Shown here piece by piece: positions 44,430 through 52,428 of a stretch of DNA of 64,000 bases. Origin of the DNA: CAZZKG01 sp964654825 (lineage in GTDB: Bacteria > Gemmatimonadota > CAZMKB01); assembly GCA_964654825.1 (NCBI GenBank), contig CAZZKG010000013.1:7921-71920 (forward strand), read 5' to 3'. A model generated the notes under the pieces. The model was not told where the DNA came from, ran no database searches, and worked only from the letters and a program-made list of their open reading frames with translations. The first letter of the stretch is position 1; each line of letters starts with the position of its first letter. A program made the translations under genes and the position numbers.

Positions 44430-45545
44430 ATGAAGTTGGCGCACTTCTTCACCGGGCGATATCATCCGTTTCTTCTCCTCGTCGTATTCTCCGGTATCCC
44501 TTTTGTCCTTCCCCGGGCTGTCGCCGGATCTGAAATGAAGAGTGCAAAGTTATGCTCGAGCTGCCATGCGGAGATTTACAACGCATGGAATGGAGGAGCT
44601 CATGCGAGAAGCTGGGAGAACCTCGTGTATCACGCCGGCAGGGCAGGATACATCAAGGCGGCGGCGGAGACCGGCACGGTCTTCTGTGAACGCTGTCACG
44701 CCCCGGTCGCCTACCTGACAGGTGACAGGTATTTTATGAACCCCGTATCAACGGAAGGGGTAACCTGTGATGTCTGTCACACCATGGTTGAATCTGAAGA
44801 GGATCAGGGGCTTGACGAGCCGATCGATGGAGAGGTAAAGATCGGCCCAACGGGTGACTGCCCCTCCGGTTTGCATGGCTGTCGCAAACAGGAAGGTATG
44901 GATACTGCCGAGTTCTGTGCCTCCTGCCATCATTATGTCAATCGAGCCGGCCTGACGATATACACTGAATATCAGGACTGGAAGAGGAGTCGCTTCGCCT
45001 CGGACGCGGAGAGCTGTGTCGGGTGCCATGTGCAACGCGGTGAAAGCGCACAGTCCGGCGGGGGGATCCACAAATTGATACCTCTAAAAGGGCCAGGGGG
45101 ACTCCTGCAGAAAGCCGTAATCCTGAGTATGTCGATGTCGATGGCGGAGGAGACCATTCTGACCGTGCGAGTGAAAAACAGTGGAGCAGGGCACTCGGTC
45201 CCGGGCGGACCTCCGATCCGGTCGATTCGTCTCGATGTGAGAGGATATAACGAGTCAGGTACCGAGGTGTTCACCGATACCACGACTGTGTTGACCCGGG
45301 TCGTTGAAGGACCAATCTCACCCGGTACCGGCATGACCATCCCCTGGCTCGGGTGGAGAGAAGTCAGAGATGACCGTCTTCCCCCCGGCATGAGCAGGGT
45401 ATTCACATACGCTACCGGCAGACAGGATGTGGTGAGGGCTGCTGCGAAGGCTCTTTACATTCGATTCGACATGGTGGTAGAAGAGGATTTTTTTGGAGAG
45501 GACAAACCTCCCGTCATGGCATACGCCAAAGTCCAAGCGCGGTGA
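44430..45545 (+). CDS. Exported five-haem c-type cytochrome (cytochrome c554-like)
   Basis: 371 residues from ATG 44430 (GAGGGGG upstream; the frame opens at 44394). Signal peptide HPFLLLVVFSGIPFVLPRAVAG. Five CxxCH sites: CSSCH, CERCH, CDVCH, CASCHH and CVGCH, all in the first 220 residues, with a beta-rich C-terminal domain (VKNSGAGHSVPGGPPIRSI) typical of c554-like multihaem proteins. Periplasmic electron transfer; possible partner of the hydrogenase or nucleotidase-like cytochrome. No catalytic CxxCK site. Confidence 0.88.
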   Translation: MKLAHFFTGRYHPFLLLVVFSGIPFVLPRAVAGSEMKSAKLCSSCHAEIYNAWNGGAHARSWENLVYHAGRAGYIKAAAETGTVFCERCHAPVAYLTGDRYFMNPVSTEGVTCDVCHTMVESEEDQGLDEPIDGEVKIGPTGDCPSGLHGCRKQEGMDTAEFCASCHHYVNRAGLTIYTEYQDWKRSRFASDAESCVGCHVQRGESAQSGGGIHKLIPLKGPGGLLQKAVILSMSMSMAEETILTVRVKNSGAGHSVPGGPPIRSIRLDVRGYNESGTEVFTDTTTVLTRVVEGPISPGTGMTIPWLGWREVRDDRLPPGMSRVFTYATGRQDVVRAAAKALYIRFDMVVEEDFFGEDKPPVMAYAKVQAR

Positions 45546-45582
45546 AGTTGTATGACACGGTAAACCTGAGGAGGAGTACCAG

Positions 45583-46641
45583 GTGGGATGGAAAAAATGG
45601 GTGGGATTTTTAATCAGTTTCATATTCCTGGGACTGGTGATCCTCAATCATGACCCCGGACAGTTGCTCGAAGGTTTATTGAAAGGAGATACCGGGAAGA
45701 TACTCAATCCGGGGCTTCATGTGTCTGAGATGAGCAGAGTCCTCAGAGAGATCGAAGTCTTCCCTCTTGTCATTGCCGTACTCGTTTCGCTCTTCCTTTA
45801 CGTGATCCGGGCCTTCAGGTGGTATTTTCTGCTCCTCCCCAGAGCCAGGATTCGTATTCTATCCCTCTACAGTGCCACGATGATAGGATTCATGGCGAAC
45901 AACGTCCTGCCGGCCAGGATCGGAGAATTCGTCAGGGCATATGTCCTCTCGAAGAAGGAAAACATTTCAACCAGTTTTGCTTTAGCAACCCTGGCGGTAG
46001 AGCGGCTGTTCGATGCCTTCAGTCTGCTCCTCATTTTTATCGTCACCTTTCACATGGGCACTTATCCATCCTGGGTCAAAAGTGTGGGTGTTGCCGCTAC
46101 CCTGGTGTTCTGCGGTTTTCTTTTGATACTCGTGCTTATCGTCATCATGCCGGAGGGGTTCGTCCGGCTTCTGTCCAGCTGGAGCCGCATCCTCCCCGGC
46201 AGGTTTCATCATAAAGTGGAGGGTATCCTGGTTTCATTCGTCGAGGGTCTCGATATTCTGAAGGACAGGAAACTGATCCTCATTGTCCTCGTTCTCTCCC
46301 TGTTCCACTGGATTCTCCTGGGGTGGAGTATGGGACTCGGGCTCGATGCGTTCGGGATCGATCTCCCTTCCGTCGCTCCCTATTTCATCACAAGCGTGGT
46401 CTGTATCGGGATTGCGATCCCGTCTTCTCCGGGCTTCGTTGGCACATTTCAGTGGTTTATAGAAAAAGGTCTCTCGGTCTACGATATCCCGAAAAGTGTC
46501 AGTCTGCCATTCTCTCTCGTGTTCCATCTCATACTCTATGTCCCGACGACAATCGTTGGACTCATCTTCTTCTTCAAAGAAAATCTCACCTGGGGCGAGG
46601 TAAAAGGTTCGAAGAGTGATGAAGAAAGTGTCAGGCAGTAA
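45583..46641 (+). CDS. Lysylphosphatidylglycerol synthase-like (UPF0104/AglD-type) membrane protein
   Basis: 352 residues, GTG 45583 after GGAGGAG. About eight membrane helices with the LPG-synthase transmembrane motifs: VIRAFRWYFLLLPRARIR, GFMANNVLPARIGEFVRAYVLSKKE, AVERLFDAFSLLLIF, and PSSPGFVGTFQWFIEKGLSVYDI. These proteins flip or handle lipids; the aminoacyl-transferase domain of MprF is absent, so a flippase-like role is more likely than lysine transfer. It ends 21 bases before ispE. Confidence 0.85.
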   Translation: MGWKKWVGFLISFIFLGLVILNHDPGQLLEGLLKGDTGKILNPGLHVSEMSRVLREIEVFPLVIAVLVSLFLYVIRAFRWYFLLLPRARIRILSLYSATMIGFMANNVLPARIGEFVRAYVLSKKENISTSFALATLAVERLFDAFSLLLIFIVTFHMGTYPSWVKSVGVAATLVFCGFLLILVLIVIMPEGFVRLLSSWSRILPGRFHHKVEGILVSFVEGLDILKDRKLILIVLVLSLFHWILLGWSMGLGLDAFGIDLPSVAPYFITSVVCIGIAIPSSPGFVGTFQWFIEKGLSVYDIPKSVSLPFSLVFHLILYVPTTIVGLIFFFKENLTWGEVKGSKSDEESVRQ

Positions 46642-46662
46642 AACTTCCATGGAGATAAACCT

Positions 46663-47544
46663 ATGAAAAGGATCGTCCTCAGTGCAGCAGCAAAGATAAA
46701 TCTCTTTCTGAGGGTGCTCGGCGAAGAAGTTGATGGGTATCACTATGTCGAGTCCCTCTATCAGAGTGTCGACGTGAGGGATACTCTGGAAATCAAGCGT
46801 GGTGGCGATGGAATAACACTCGAGTTGTCCGGCCTCGAGATTCCCGATGGGGAAGCGAATCTGGCATTCAGGGCAGCGAAGCATTATCTCGAGGCAGCCG
46901 GACTTGATGAACCCCTGCATATCCGACTGGAAAAGAACATACCTGTGGGGGCAGGGCTCGGGGGGGGCAGTGCCGACGCGGCAGCGGTTCTCTCCGGACT
47001 CAATGTCCTGTTTGACGAAAAGTTCAAAGAGGCCGAGCTCCTCGAACTCGCAGGGACCATTGGGAGTGATGTTCCGTTTGTCCTGAAGGGGGGGACCGCA
47101 ATCGGCTGGTCCCGCGGAGATCGTCTCATCACGTTGAGTCCGCTCCCGGCCTGGCCGGTGGTGGTCTGTGTACCGGATTTCCAGGTGGATACCGGCAGTG
47201 CATACCACGCACTCGATGACGATCGGGATCGAGTGAGGGCGGCCGCTATGCGTCTCTTTCCTGCGGATTTCTATTCGCTCGACACACTCAGATCACTCGC
47301 CGTCAACGACTTCGAACCAGTGATAATGAAGCAGCATCCTGTCCTCACAGAAATCAGGGACACATTTCTTCAGCTGGGTGCTACAATCGCCCTTTTGTCC
47401 GGAACAGGATCAGCAGTGTTTGCTCTCTTCTCCAGTGAGCGTGAACGGGCGGGGTGCGTGAGGACGATGAGTGAAATGTCCGATTACCGGATGATCAGCA
47501 GCAGGTTGTCGATGGAAGGTGTTCAGGTCGAAGATCTCGAATGA
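46663..47544 (+). CDS. ispE: 4-diphosphocytidyl-2-C-methyl-D-erythritol kinase
   Basis: 293 residues. GHMP-kinase motifs: SAAAKINLFLRVLG, DGYHYVESLYQSV, ATP loop IPVGAGLGGGSADAAAVL (Gly-rich), GSDVPFVLKGGTAIGWSRGD and GTGSAVFALF. It phosphorylates CDP-methylerythritol in the MEP isoprenoid pathway. Probably co-transcribed with the membrane protein upstream. Confidence 0.96.
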   Translation: MKRIVLSAAAKINLFLRVLGEEVDGYHYVESLYQSVDVRDTLEIKRGGDGITLELSGLEIPDGEANLAFRAAKHYLEAAGLDEPLHIRLEKNIPVGAGLGGGSADAAAVLSGLNVLFDEKFKEAELLELAGTIGSDVPFVLKGGTAIGWSRGDRLITLSPLPAWPVVVCVPDFQVDTGSAYHALDDDRDRVRAAAMRLFPADFYSLDTLRSLAVNDFEPVIMKQHPVLTEIRDTFLQLGATIALLSGTGSAVFALFSSERERAGCVRTMSEMSDYRMISSRLSMEGVQVEDLE

Positions 47545-47557
47545 CAGGGTAGGCCGG

Positions 47558-48451
47558 TCACAGTCTCTTGGGAAGTGGGGGCCTCTGCCCGGTTGTTTTT
47601 TTATTCAGGTCGTCCATCATGCAGAGGAACTTGCCGATATCGAACATGCATTTCCTCACCCTGGAAAATCTCCCTCGCAGGATAGCTGAAGGATCCTCGA
47701 TGCAGGTGAGGAAATACCGCGGGTCTTTGTAAACAAACCCGAGATACTCCAGTCGTTTCCCCAGGAACTCTTCGGACAGATCTTCCATCTCGCGGTATAT
47801 CTTTTCGCCGTCAGCGGCCGAGTCCACCTCACACGCCACGATCCATACCGACAGGTCAGAGACAAGGTCGGCCAGTATTTTCAGCTGCTGAAAAGCCCCG
47901 GTCATCATCTCGGGATCGGGAGGCACGAGAAGGATTGCCTCGTCCGCGAGCTTGAGGAGAGAGATGTCTTTTTTTGTAACACTGTCCGGTATCTCGGTCA
48001 GGATAAAACTTGTCTTCCGTGATATTTCATCGAGTGCCGTCAGAGTCCGGGATTTGAGGTGTCTGATGGGGATCGACGGGCCGTCATCGAGCAGCAGCAG
48101 CTGAATCCCGAAAGGGCCTGTGAGTGTCTGGATCCCCTTCGGGTCTCCAGATGCCTGGAGGCCGTCGAGGCCAAGGAGTGTGAGCGCGTTGGGAGCGATT
48201 GAAAGCTGGGGCAGAATAGCAGTGTGACAATTGATACGGGATAGTTCCATTGCCAGATTCACACTGAAGATCGATCTGCTCACATCAGCTCTGGCAGAAC
48301 AGATTGCAATAACGCTGGCAACCTGAGGAGGAGCTCGTAACGCTTCCTCCAGAATCGTTTCCCGCCTCTCTCCCGGCGGGCCTTTCTGCCCCGACAGGAA
48401 GAGGTGACCGACTTCTCCGATTTTTAAATTCTTCTTTTCGGGATCTTCCAT
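47558..48451 (-). CDS. MinD/ParA-like paralogue without a P-loop
   Basis: 297 residues; ATG 48451 overlaps the stop of the preceding ParA gene (TGATG). The Rossmann-like core is kept (VIAICSARADVSRSIFSVNLAMELS, TAILPQLSIAPNALTLLGLDG, TSFILTEIPDS, DEAILLVPPDPEMMTGAFQQLKIL), but the KGGxGKT nucleotide-binding loop is replaced by SARADVS, so ATP binding is unlikely. It probably works as a non-catalytic partner of the upstream ParA-CBM48 protein. Function of the pair unknown. Confidence 0.75.
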   Translation of the reverse strand: MEDPEKKNLKIGEVGHLFLSGQKGPPGERRETILEEALRAPPQVASVIAICSARADVSRSIFSVNLAMELSRINCHTAILPQLSIAPNALTLLGLDGLQASGDPKGIQTLTGPFGIQLLLLDDGPSIPIRHLKSRTLTALDEISRKTSFILTEIPDSVTKKDISLLKLADEAILLVPPDPEMMTGAFQQLKILADLVSDLSVWIVACEVDSAADGEKIYREMEDLSEEFLGKRLEYLGFVYKDPRYFLTCIEDPSAILRGRFSRVRKCMFDIGKFLCMMDDLNKKTTGQRPPLPKRL

Positions 48452-49530
48452 CAGGCTTCGACGACGGAGTTGATGTTTCCCCGCTCGTCCTTCTCGAAGT
48501 CCGGGTTGTTTGGATCAGCCATCCAGTCCCCATCCACGATAAACTTGTAGTTGTACCTTCCCGGTGGGACGGGTAGAGTCACTGACCATATTCCACCTTC
48601 ATCCCGGTTCATGTTCCCCTCGTGCGGGTTCCAGATGTTGAAATCTCCCGCAACCTGGACGTGTTTCGCACCGGGGGCGTACACGGCAAATCTCATCCCA
48701 TCCTCGACCTGGGTCGGCATGAGGTACTGCGGAGAAATACCTTCCAGGGCTTCTGCCACCATATCACCTTCAATGGAGATCACATGGTTCGCCATTTCCG
48801 CATAATCCCTGAAGGCCGTGCAGTCGGGTGCATATTCGTGGAGGGGGACACCGTGAAGTGCTGCCTCTCTCACCTTCACCGTGTGGTGGATGGGGGTAGT
48901 GAGAAATCGTGAACCGAAGTATTCCTTCAGGTCCTTGTATACCCTTCTCGCAAATTTCATCCTGTGATCATACATGGTCTCGACCACGGTGTACGGGAGT
49001 GATCGACCTCTGTTTTTTTCGACAAGCTCGATCTCGTCGAGCAGACGTCTCACGCCGTGGATGCTGTAAATGCTAGCTTCGATTGGGATGATCACTTCAT
49101 TGCTCGCTGTGAGGGCGTTGAATGTGAGGAGTCCGATCGAGGGCGGACAGTCGATGATGATGTAGTCGAAGGTCTGCCTGAGCGTATTGATTATTTCAGA
49201 AAGTCGGTACTCACGCCCGGGTAGTCCCGAGAGCTCCTGCTCGATTGCACACAGGAGAACCGTCGATGGGGCAATCGACAGGTTGTTCCTTATCTTGATG
49301 ATGATGTCATCGATTCCCGGCCCCTGCCCGGCCGGGTCTTTCATCACGTGATAAATTGAAGATTCGAGACCGTCCACGTCGATCCCCAGAGAGAGTCCTG
49401 CATGAGATTGAGGATCGAGGTCGATGAGGAGAACCTTCCGTCCTTTGTACGAGAGCGCTGAGGAGAGAGTTACAGCGGTGGTCGTCTTGCCGCAGCCCCC
49501 CTTCTGATTGGAGATCGATATTATTCTCAT
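48451..49530 (-). CDS. ParA-family ATPase fused to a C-terminal CBM48 (glycogen-binding-type) domain
   Basis: 359 residues from ATG 49530, preceded by GGGGGAAAC; the longer TTG form at 49545 is less likely. Residues 1-265 are a ParA/Soj ATPase: deviant Walker A QKGGCGKTTTAV (signature Lys10), LLIDLDPQSHAGLSLG, and DCPPSIGLLTFNAL. Residues about 275-359 form a carbohydrate-binding module 48/AMPK-beta-like domain: VQVAGDFNIWNP, GIWSVTLPVPPGRYNYKFIVDGDWMADPNNP. This pairing is unusual. It could position a glycogen-related or other polysaccharide structure in the cell; that is inference. A sigma-70 promoter lies about 200 bases upstream. Confidence 0.88.
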   Translation of the reverse strand: MRIISISNQKGGCGKTTTAVTLSSALSYKGRKVLLIDLDPQSHAGLSLGIDVDGLESSIYHVMKDPAGQGPGIDDIIIKIRNNLSIAPSTVLLCAIEQELSGLPGREYRLSEIINTLRQTFDYIIIDCPPSIGLLTFNALTASNEVIIPIEASIYSIHGVRRLLDEIELVEKNRGRSLPYTVVETMYDHRMKFARRVYKDLKEYFGSRFLTTPIHHTVKVREAALHGVPLHEYAPDCTAFRDYAEMANHVISIEGDMVAEALEGISPQYLMPTQVEDGMRFAVYAPGAKHVQVAGDFNIWNPHEGNMNRDEGGIWSVTLPVPPGRYNYKFIVDGDWMADPNNPDFEKDERGNINSVVEA

Positions 49531-49737
49531 GTTTCCCCCAGGCAAGAGATTATCGAGTCACTTCAAAAAAATGGGGTTCCCCTTGGACAAATGCAGCAAA
49601 TCTCTTCGTTGAGATATTATGGACCACACATCTTATGCAGGAGGACAACCGTACCAGTTCTGACCTCTGAAAACTGCCCCTGCACCGGCCACCGATAGAA
49701 AAAGACCCCGGGTTACATTTTCCACCCTATCGTTCAT

Positions 49738-49766
49738 AGTATACAATATTTGCAAAAACATGTCAA
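49738..49766 (-). promoter_or_regulatory. Sigma-70 promoter of the ParA-CBM48 operon
   Basis: On the minus strand TTGACA (49766-49761), a 17-base spacer and TATACT (49743-49738). One of the best matches in the window. Start near 49731, so the leader is about 200 bases. The rest of the 560-base spacer up to the next promoter shows no gene. Confidence 0.72.
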
Positions 49767-50090
49767 TGTTGTCCTATATTTTGTGTTTTCTGCCGTTTGT
49801 TCGGTATCCTGCTTCTCTTCTGGTGAGTATCGTGGCCTGACCTCAAGCGATCTGTGAAAGGTTGTAAGAGAACCGGTTGTATCTTTTTGCATAGTCCACC
49901 ATGGCTTTTTCTCCCGTAATTATGCACTTTTTCCGGGGTGTCCGAATAATACTCAAGCATAAGCCATTACAAATTTCATCAGAATTACCGCTCGGCAATA
50001 GGAATTCTACCGGATTATGAAGGTCGTTATTATCTATAACTCATTGTTTGATAATGAATCGTGGCAGTGTTCTTCTCGTGCGATCTACCA

Positions 50091-50106
50091 TGGCACGACC
50101 CTTGCT
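50091..50106 (+). promoter_or_regulatory. Perfect sigma-54 (RpoN) promoter
   Basis: TGGCACG-ACCC-TTGCT matches the -24/-12 consensus TGGCACG-N4-TTGCW at every defined base with exact spacing. The start falls near 50117, ten bases before the riboswitch helix P1, so the aptamer opens the message. An RpoN activator would be needed. Confidence 0.85.
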
Positions 50107-50126
50107 TCATGGAAGCGCACAGTTGG

Positions 50127-50221
50127 TCCATTGCTCACGGCAAACTCAGGGAAACCTGAGGACGCAAAGCTACGAGACTAAAGTTCCGATCAGGGACTAT
50201 GTCAGTCGGGCTGCCAATGGA
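50127..50221 (+). ncRNA. Cyclic-di-GMP-I (GEMM) riboswitch
   Basis: P1 is formed by TCCATTG (50127-50133) and CAATGGA (50215-50221). Then comes CACGGCAAA, a hairpin CTCAGG-GAAA-CCTGAG with the GNRA loop, the invariant GACGCAAAGC (50161-50170), a CTAAAG receptor-like block and a second arm TTCC/GGGA. The layout and conserved bases fit GEMM-I. The ligand-contact G before GCAAA is kept; cyclic-GMP-AMP variants usually have A there, so cyclic-di-GMP is the likelier ligand. The 3' strand of P1 lies inside the terminator that follows, which predicts an ON switch: ligand stabilises P1 and blocks the terminator. Confidence 0.87.
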
Positions 50222-50253
50222 GAATGAAGGTTCTCTTGGCAGCCCTTTTTTTT
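50208..50253 (+). terminator. Intrinsic terminator of the riboswitch expression platform
   Basis: GGGCTGCCAA (50208-50217) pairs perfectly with TTGGCAGCCC (50236-50245), followed by eight T (50246-50253). The 5' arm shares bases 50215-50217 with riboswitch P1, so aptamer closure and termination exclude each other. It lies upstream of the lipoprotein start, hence it controls that message. Confidence 0.9.
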
Positions 50254-50292
50254 CATCGACAGGTCGATGGAAAAGCCAGAAGGAGGTTCAAA

Positions 50293-50838
50293 GTGAAAAA
50301 GGATAAGAGGAAAATCTGCATGATCGCACTGGCCACCGTAATCGGTTTTGGATTACTGATGGGGTGCGCGAACGATGCAAATCACCCGCTTGCACCGGGA
50401 GAGGATACACAGGATTACCTGAGTGAGATCAATATTATGACCAGGACACCCTCGGCACCCGGACTGGCCGGAGATGGTCCGGAGGAAGTGACCTTTCTCG
50501 TGACACCGGATGAAGGTGGAAGCGGTGTGATCGGCTTTGTCACTTTTGATGTGTCCGCTCACATGGTGCGGGAGAAGATGATGATCACCGTCAGCATCGA
50601 CGATGACGGTTTATACACGTTCTCTTTGAATTCGACTGACGGGAAAAAACTCAGAAACGGTTATCTCAGGATTCACGTCGAATCAGAAGACCTTGGCGAA
50701 TCAGACGGCGATGATATCGTTGTCTACCGGGAGACGCACCGGGGTTGGAGACAGGTTTATTCATGGTTTGATCCTGATCAGAATGATGTGATCATCATCA
50801 TCAACAAGATGTCGAGGTATGCCCTTTCCAGGGAGTAA
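50293..50838 (+). CDS. Lipoprotein with ZU5-like region, cyclic-di-GMP-controlled
   Basis: 181 residues from GTG 50293, six bases after AGGAGG. The apparent earlier start at 50224 lies in the terminator and is rejected. Lipoprotein signal ICMIALATVIGFGLLMGC with the lipid-bearing Cys at residue 25. The mature part has a linker with Pro/Ala/Gly, then a beta domain (GVIGFVTFDVSAHMVREKMMITVSI, YTFSLNSTDGKKLRNGYLRIHV, and a final NKMSRYALSRE) resembling ZU5-like domains of surface proteins. Role unknown; placement behind RpoN and a cyclic-di-GMP riboswitch suggests a surface or biofilm function. Confidence 0.8.
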   Translation: MKKDKRKICMIALATVIGFGLLMGCANDANHPLAPGEDTQDYLSEINIMTRTPSAPGLAGDGPEEVTFLVTPDEGGSGVIGFVTFDVSAHMVREKMMITVSIDDDGLYTFSLNSTDGKKLRNGYLRIHVESEDLGESDGDDIVVYRETHRGWRQVYSWFDPDQNDVIIIINKMSRYALSRE

Positions 50839-50898
50839 GAATGTATTGTCGGCTTTTCAGGTTGGAGGTTTCTGTATTTAACGATAAGGGAGTGGGGA

Positions 50899-52104
50899 AT
50901 GCATAGAGAACAAAAAACTCGGCTGGCCGGTTACCTGCTCGATGAATCGAACAGGGCTACCGGACGGGAGCGTAACGACGAAGTCGAGAGGCTCCTGACC
51001 AGCCTGGATGATGGACAACCCTCCCTTTCCCAAAACCCTTCATCTCTCCTCGCCTGGGCGAAGAGCGAGATTTCGACGGGCAGGTTCAGGGGCATACCCT
51101 GGTTCTTCCTTGCCATGGGGAAATATTTCGAATCCATGGGGAAGTGGAGTGACGCCGGTGAGTGGTACCGTATGGCCATGGAGCAGTCCGATGAGAACGG
51201 ATACCCGGGCATCAACATGGACTCGAGGTTGAGCTTGGGGCATCTCCGGGCGAAGACCGGCGAGTCAAAAGAAGCCCGGCGAGTCTACACTGCTGCTCTC
51301 CGTGAAGCAGAAGGCAGGAAGGATCAATTGAGCATCATGAGGGCCCTCGGGGGTATGGGAGCCCTCCGGTATGATCAGGGAGCTTTCACTGAAGCACGGT
51401 TCTCCTATCAGAGAGTTGTCAGATTAGCAGAAAAAATCGGTGATCGATCCTGGAAGGCACACATGCTCAATGATCTGGGTGCAGTCCTCAGCGCAGAGTG
51501 TAAGTACAAGATGGCACTGAGGTCGTTCGAATCAGCACTCAGGATCTATGAATCTCAGCATTATGAGAGGGGCATGGCACGATGCCTGAACAACATGGCC
51601 AACGCCTGTCTGGAAGCTGGAGATCTTGTTTCCGCGGGAATCCATTTCAGAAAGAGCCATGAGATTTCGAGCTCTTTCGGTTGGGAAGAACTCGAAGTGA
51701 TCAATCTCCTCGGTCGGGCGGAAGTGATGCTGTATGTCACCGAATTCGAAACTTCCCTTTCGCTCTCGAGAGAGGCAGGCGCAAGGGCAACCGGTATGGG
51801 GGACCCGTATTCTCAGATCGAAGCACAACGTATCAGTGCATCAGTTCTGTACGAGCAGGGGGATAAATCTCTCTGTTTCCAGTTTCTCCAGGAAAGTGTC
51901 GAACGTGCAAAGCAGGTGGGCGCTCTGTACGCTCTGGCGAGAGTACTCGAATCCAGAGCCCAACTGTGGCTGAGGGAGACGAAATTTGCTCGTGCCTCAG
52001 CAGATCTGAAGAAGGCTGCCGCCACATACGAGAAATTAGGGTTGAAGGAAAGGAAAAAGCAGGTTGGATGTGTGCAGGATCAGCTGATGAGAAAAGGAGG
52101 GTAA
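50899..52104 (+). CDS. Tetratricopeptide-repeat protein
   Basis: 401 residues, ATG 50899 with GGGAG upstream. No signal or membrane segment. From about residue 70 it is a row of TPR units (WSDAGEWYRMAMEQ, SKEARRVYTAALREAE, FTEARFSYQRVVRLAEKIGD, YKMALRSFESALRIYESQ, LVSAGIHFRKSHEIS, ASADLKKAAATYEKLG). TPR solenoids hold partner proteins; none is indicated. It is 60 bases after the lipoprotein and ends before a terminator, so it is probably also under the riboswitch. Confidence 0.85.
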   Translation: MHREQKTRLAGYLLDESNRATGRERNDEVERLLTSLDDGQPSLSQNPSSLLAWAKSEISTGRFRGIPWFFLAMGKYFESMGKWSDAGEWYRMAMEQSDENGYPGINMDSRLSLGHLRAKTGESKEARRVYTAALREAEGRKDQLSIMRALGGMGALRYDQGAFTEARFSYQRVVRLAEKIGDRSWKAHMLNDLGAVLSAECKYKMALRSFESALRIYESQHYERGMARCLNNMANACLEAGDLVSAGIHFRKSHEISSSFGWEELEVINLLGRAEVMLYVTEFETSLSLSREAGARATGMGDPYSQIEAQRISASVLYEQGDKSLCFQFLQESVERAKQVGALYALARVLESRAQLWLRETKFARASADLKKAAATYEKLGLKERKKQVGCVQDQLMRKGG

Positions 52105-52136
52105 GTCCGAGTAATGTAATATAGTTGTGACATTAT

Positions 52137-52169
52137 GACCCGGTCACGATCGTGGCTGGGTCTTCTTTT
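52137..52169 (+). terminator. Intrinsic terminator after the TPR gene
   Basis: GACCCGGTCACGA pairs with TCGTGGCTGGGTC (13 positions including G-T pairs), followed by TTCTTTT. It closes the riboswitch-controlled operon. Confidence 0.78.
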
Positions 52170-52270
52170 GCCCGTAATCCTGAATCGAGGAGTTCTCCAA
52201 CGCGGGGGAAGACCATTTCCGGCCGTTTTCGGTGACCACGATTCTTCCGCGGAAAGGATGGCTTAAGTTA

Positions 52271-52298
52271 TTGACATAGAATATATATGCATTAAATT
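52271..52298 (+). promoter_or_regulatory. Sigma-70 promoter of the tRNA-Gln/prs unit
   Basis: TTGACA (52271-52276), 16-base spacer, TAAATT (52293-52298). Start near 52305, nine bases before the tRNA. Confidence 0.6.
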
Positions 52299-52313
52299 TA
52301 TTCTTTCTCATCG

Positions 52314-52385
52314 TGCCCCCTAGTGTAATTGGTAGCACACGGGACTTTGGTTCCCGGCGTCGAGGTTCGAGTCCTCGGGGGGCAG
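52314..52385 (+). tRNA. tRNA-Gln (anticodon UUG)
   Basis: 72 bases fold as a complete cloverleaf: acceptor TGCCCCC/GGGGGCA with discriminator G at 52385, D arm AGTGTAATTGGTAGCAC, anticodon stem CGGGA/TCCCG with loop CTTTGGT (anticodon TTG), T stem CGAGG/CCTCG with loop TTCGAGT. CCA is not encoded. It precedes prs by 43 bases and may share its transcript. Confidence 0.95.
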
Positions 52386-52428
52386 AGGAATCGCTCGTTC
52401 TAGGTAAGCCGCTAGAGAGGTAAACGTT

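Noticed and set aside
46234..47208. A 324-codon open frame on the minus strand
   Set aside because: It is the antisense of ispE and the membrane-protein gene, both with strong family motifs; composition is not protein-like.
50224..50292. Earlier start for the lipoprotein gene
   Set aside because: It lies in the terminator hairpin and T run, and would put a non-hydrophobic stretch before the signal peptide; GTG 50293 has AGGAGG.
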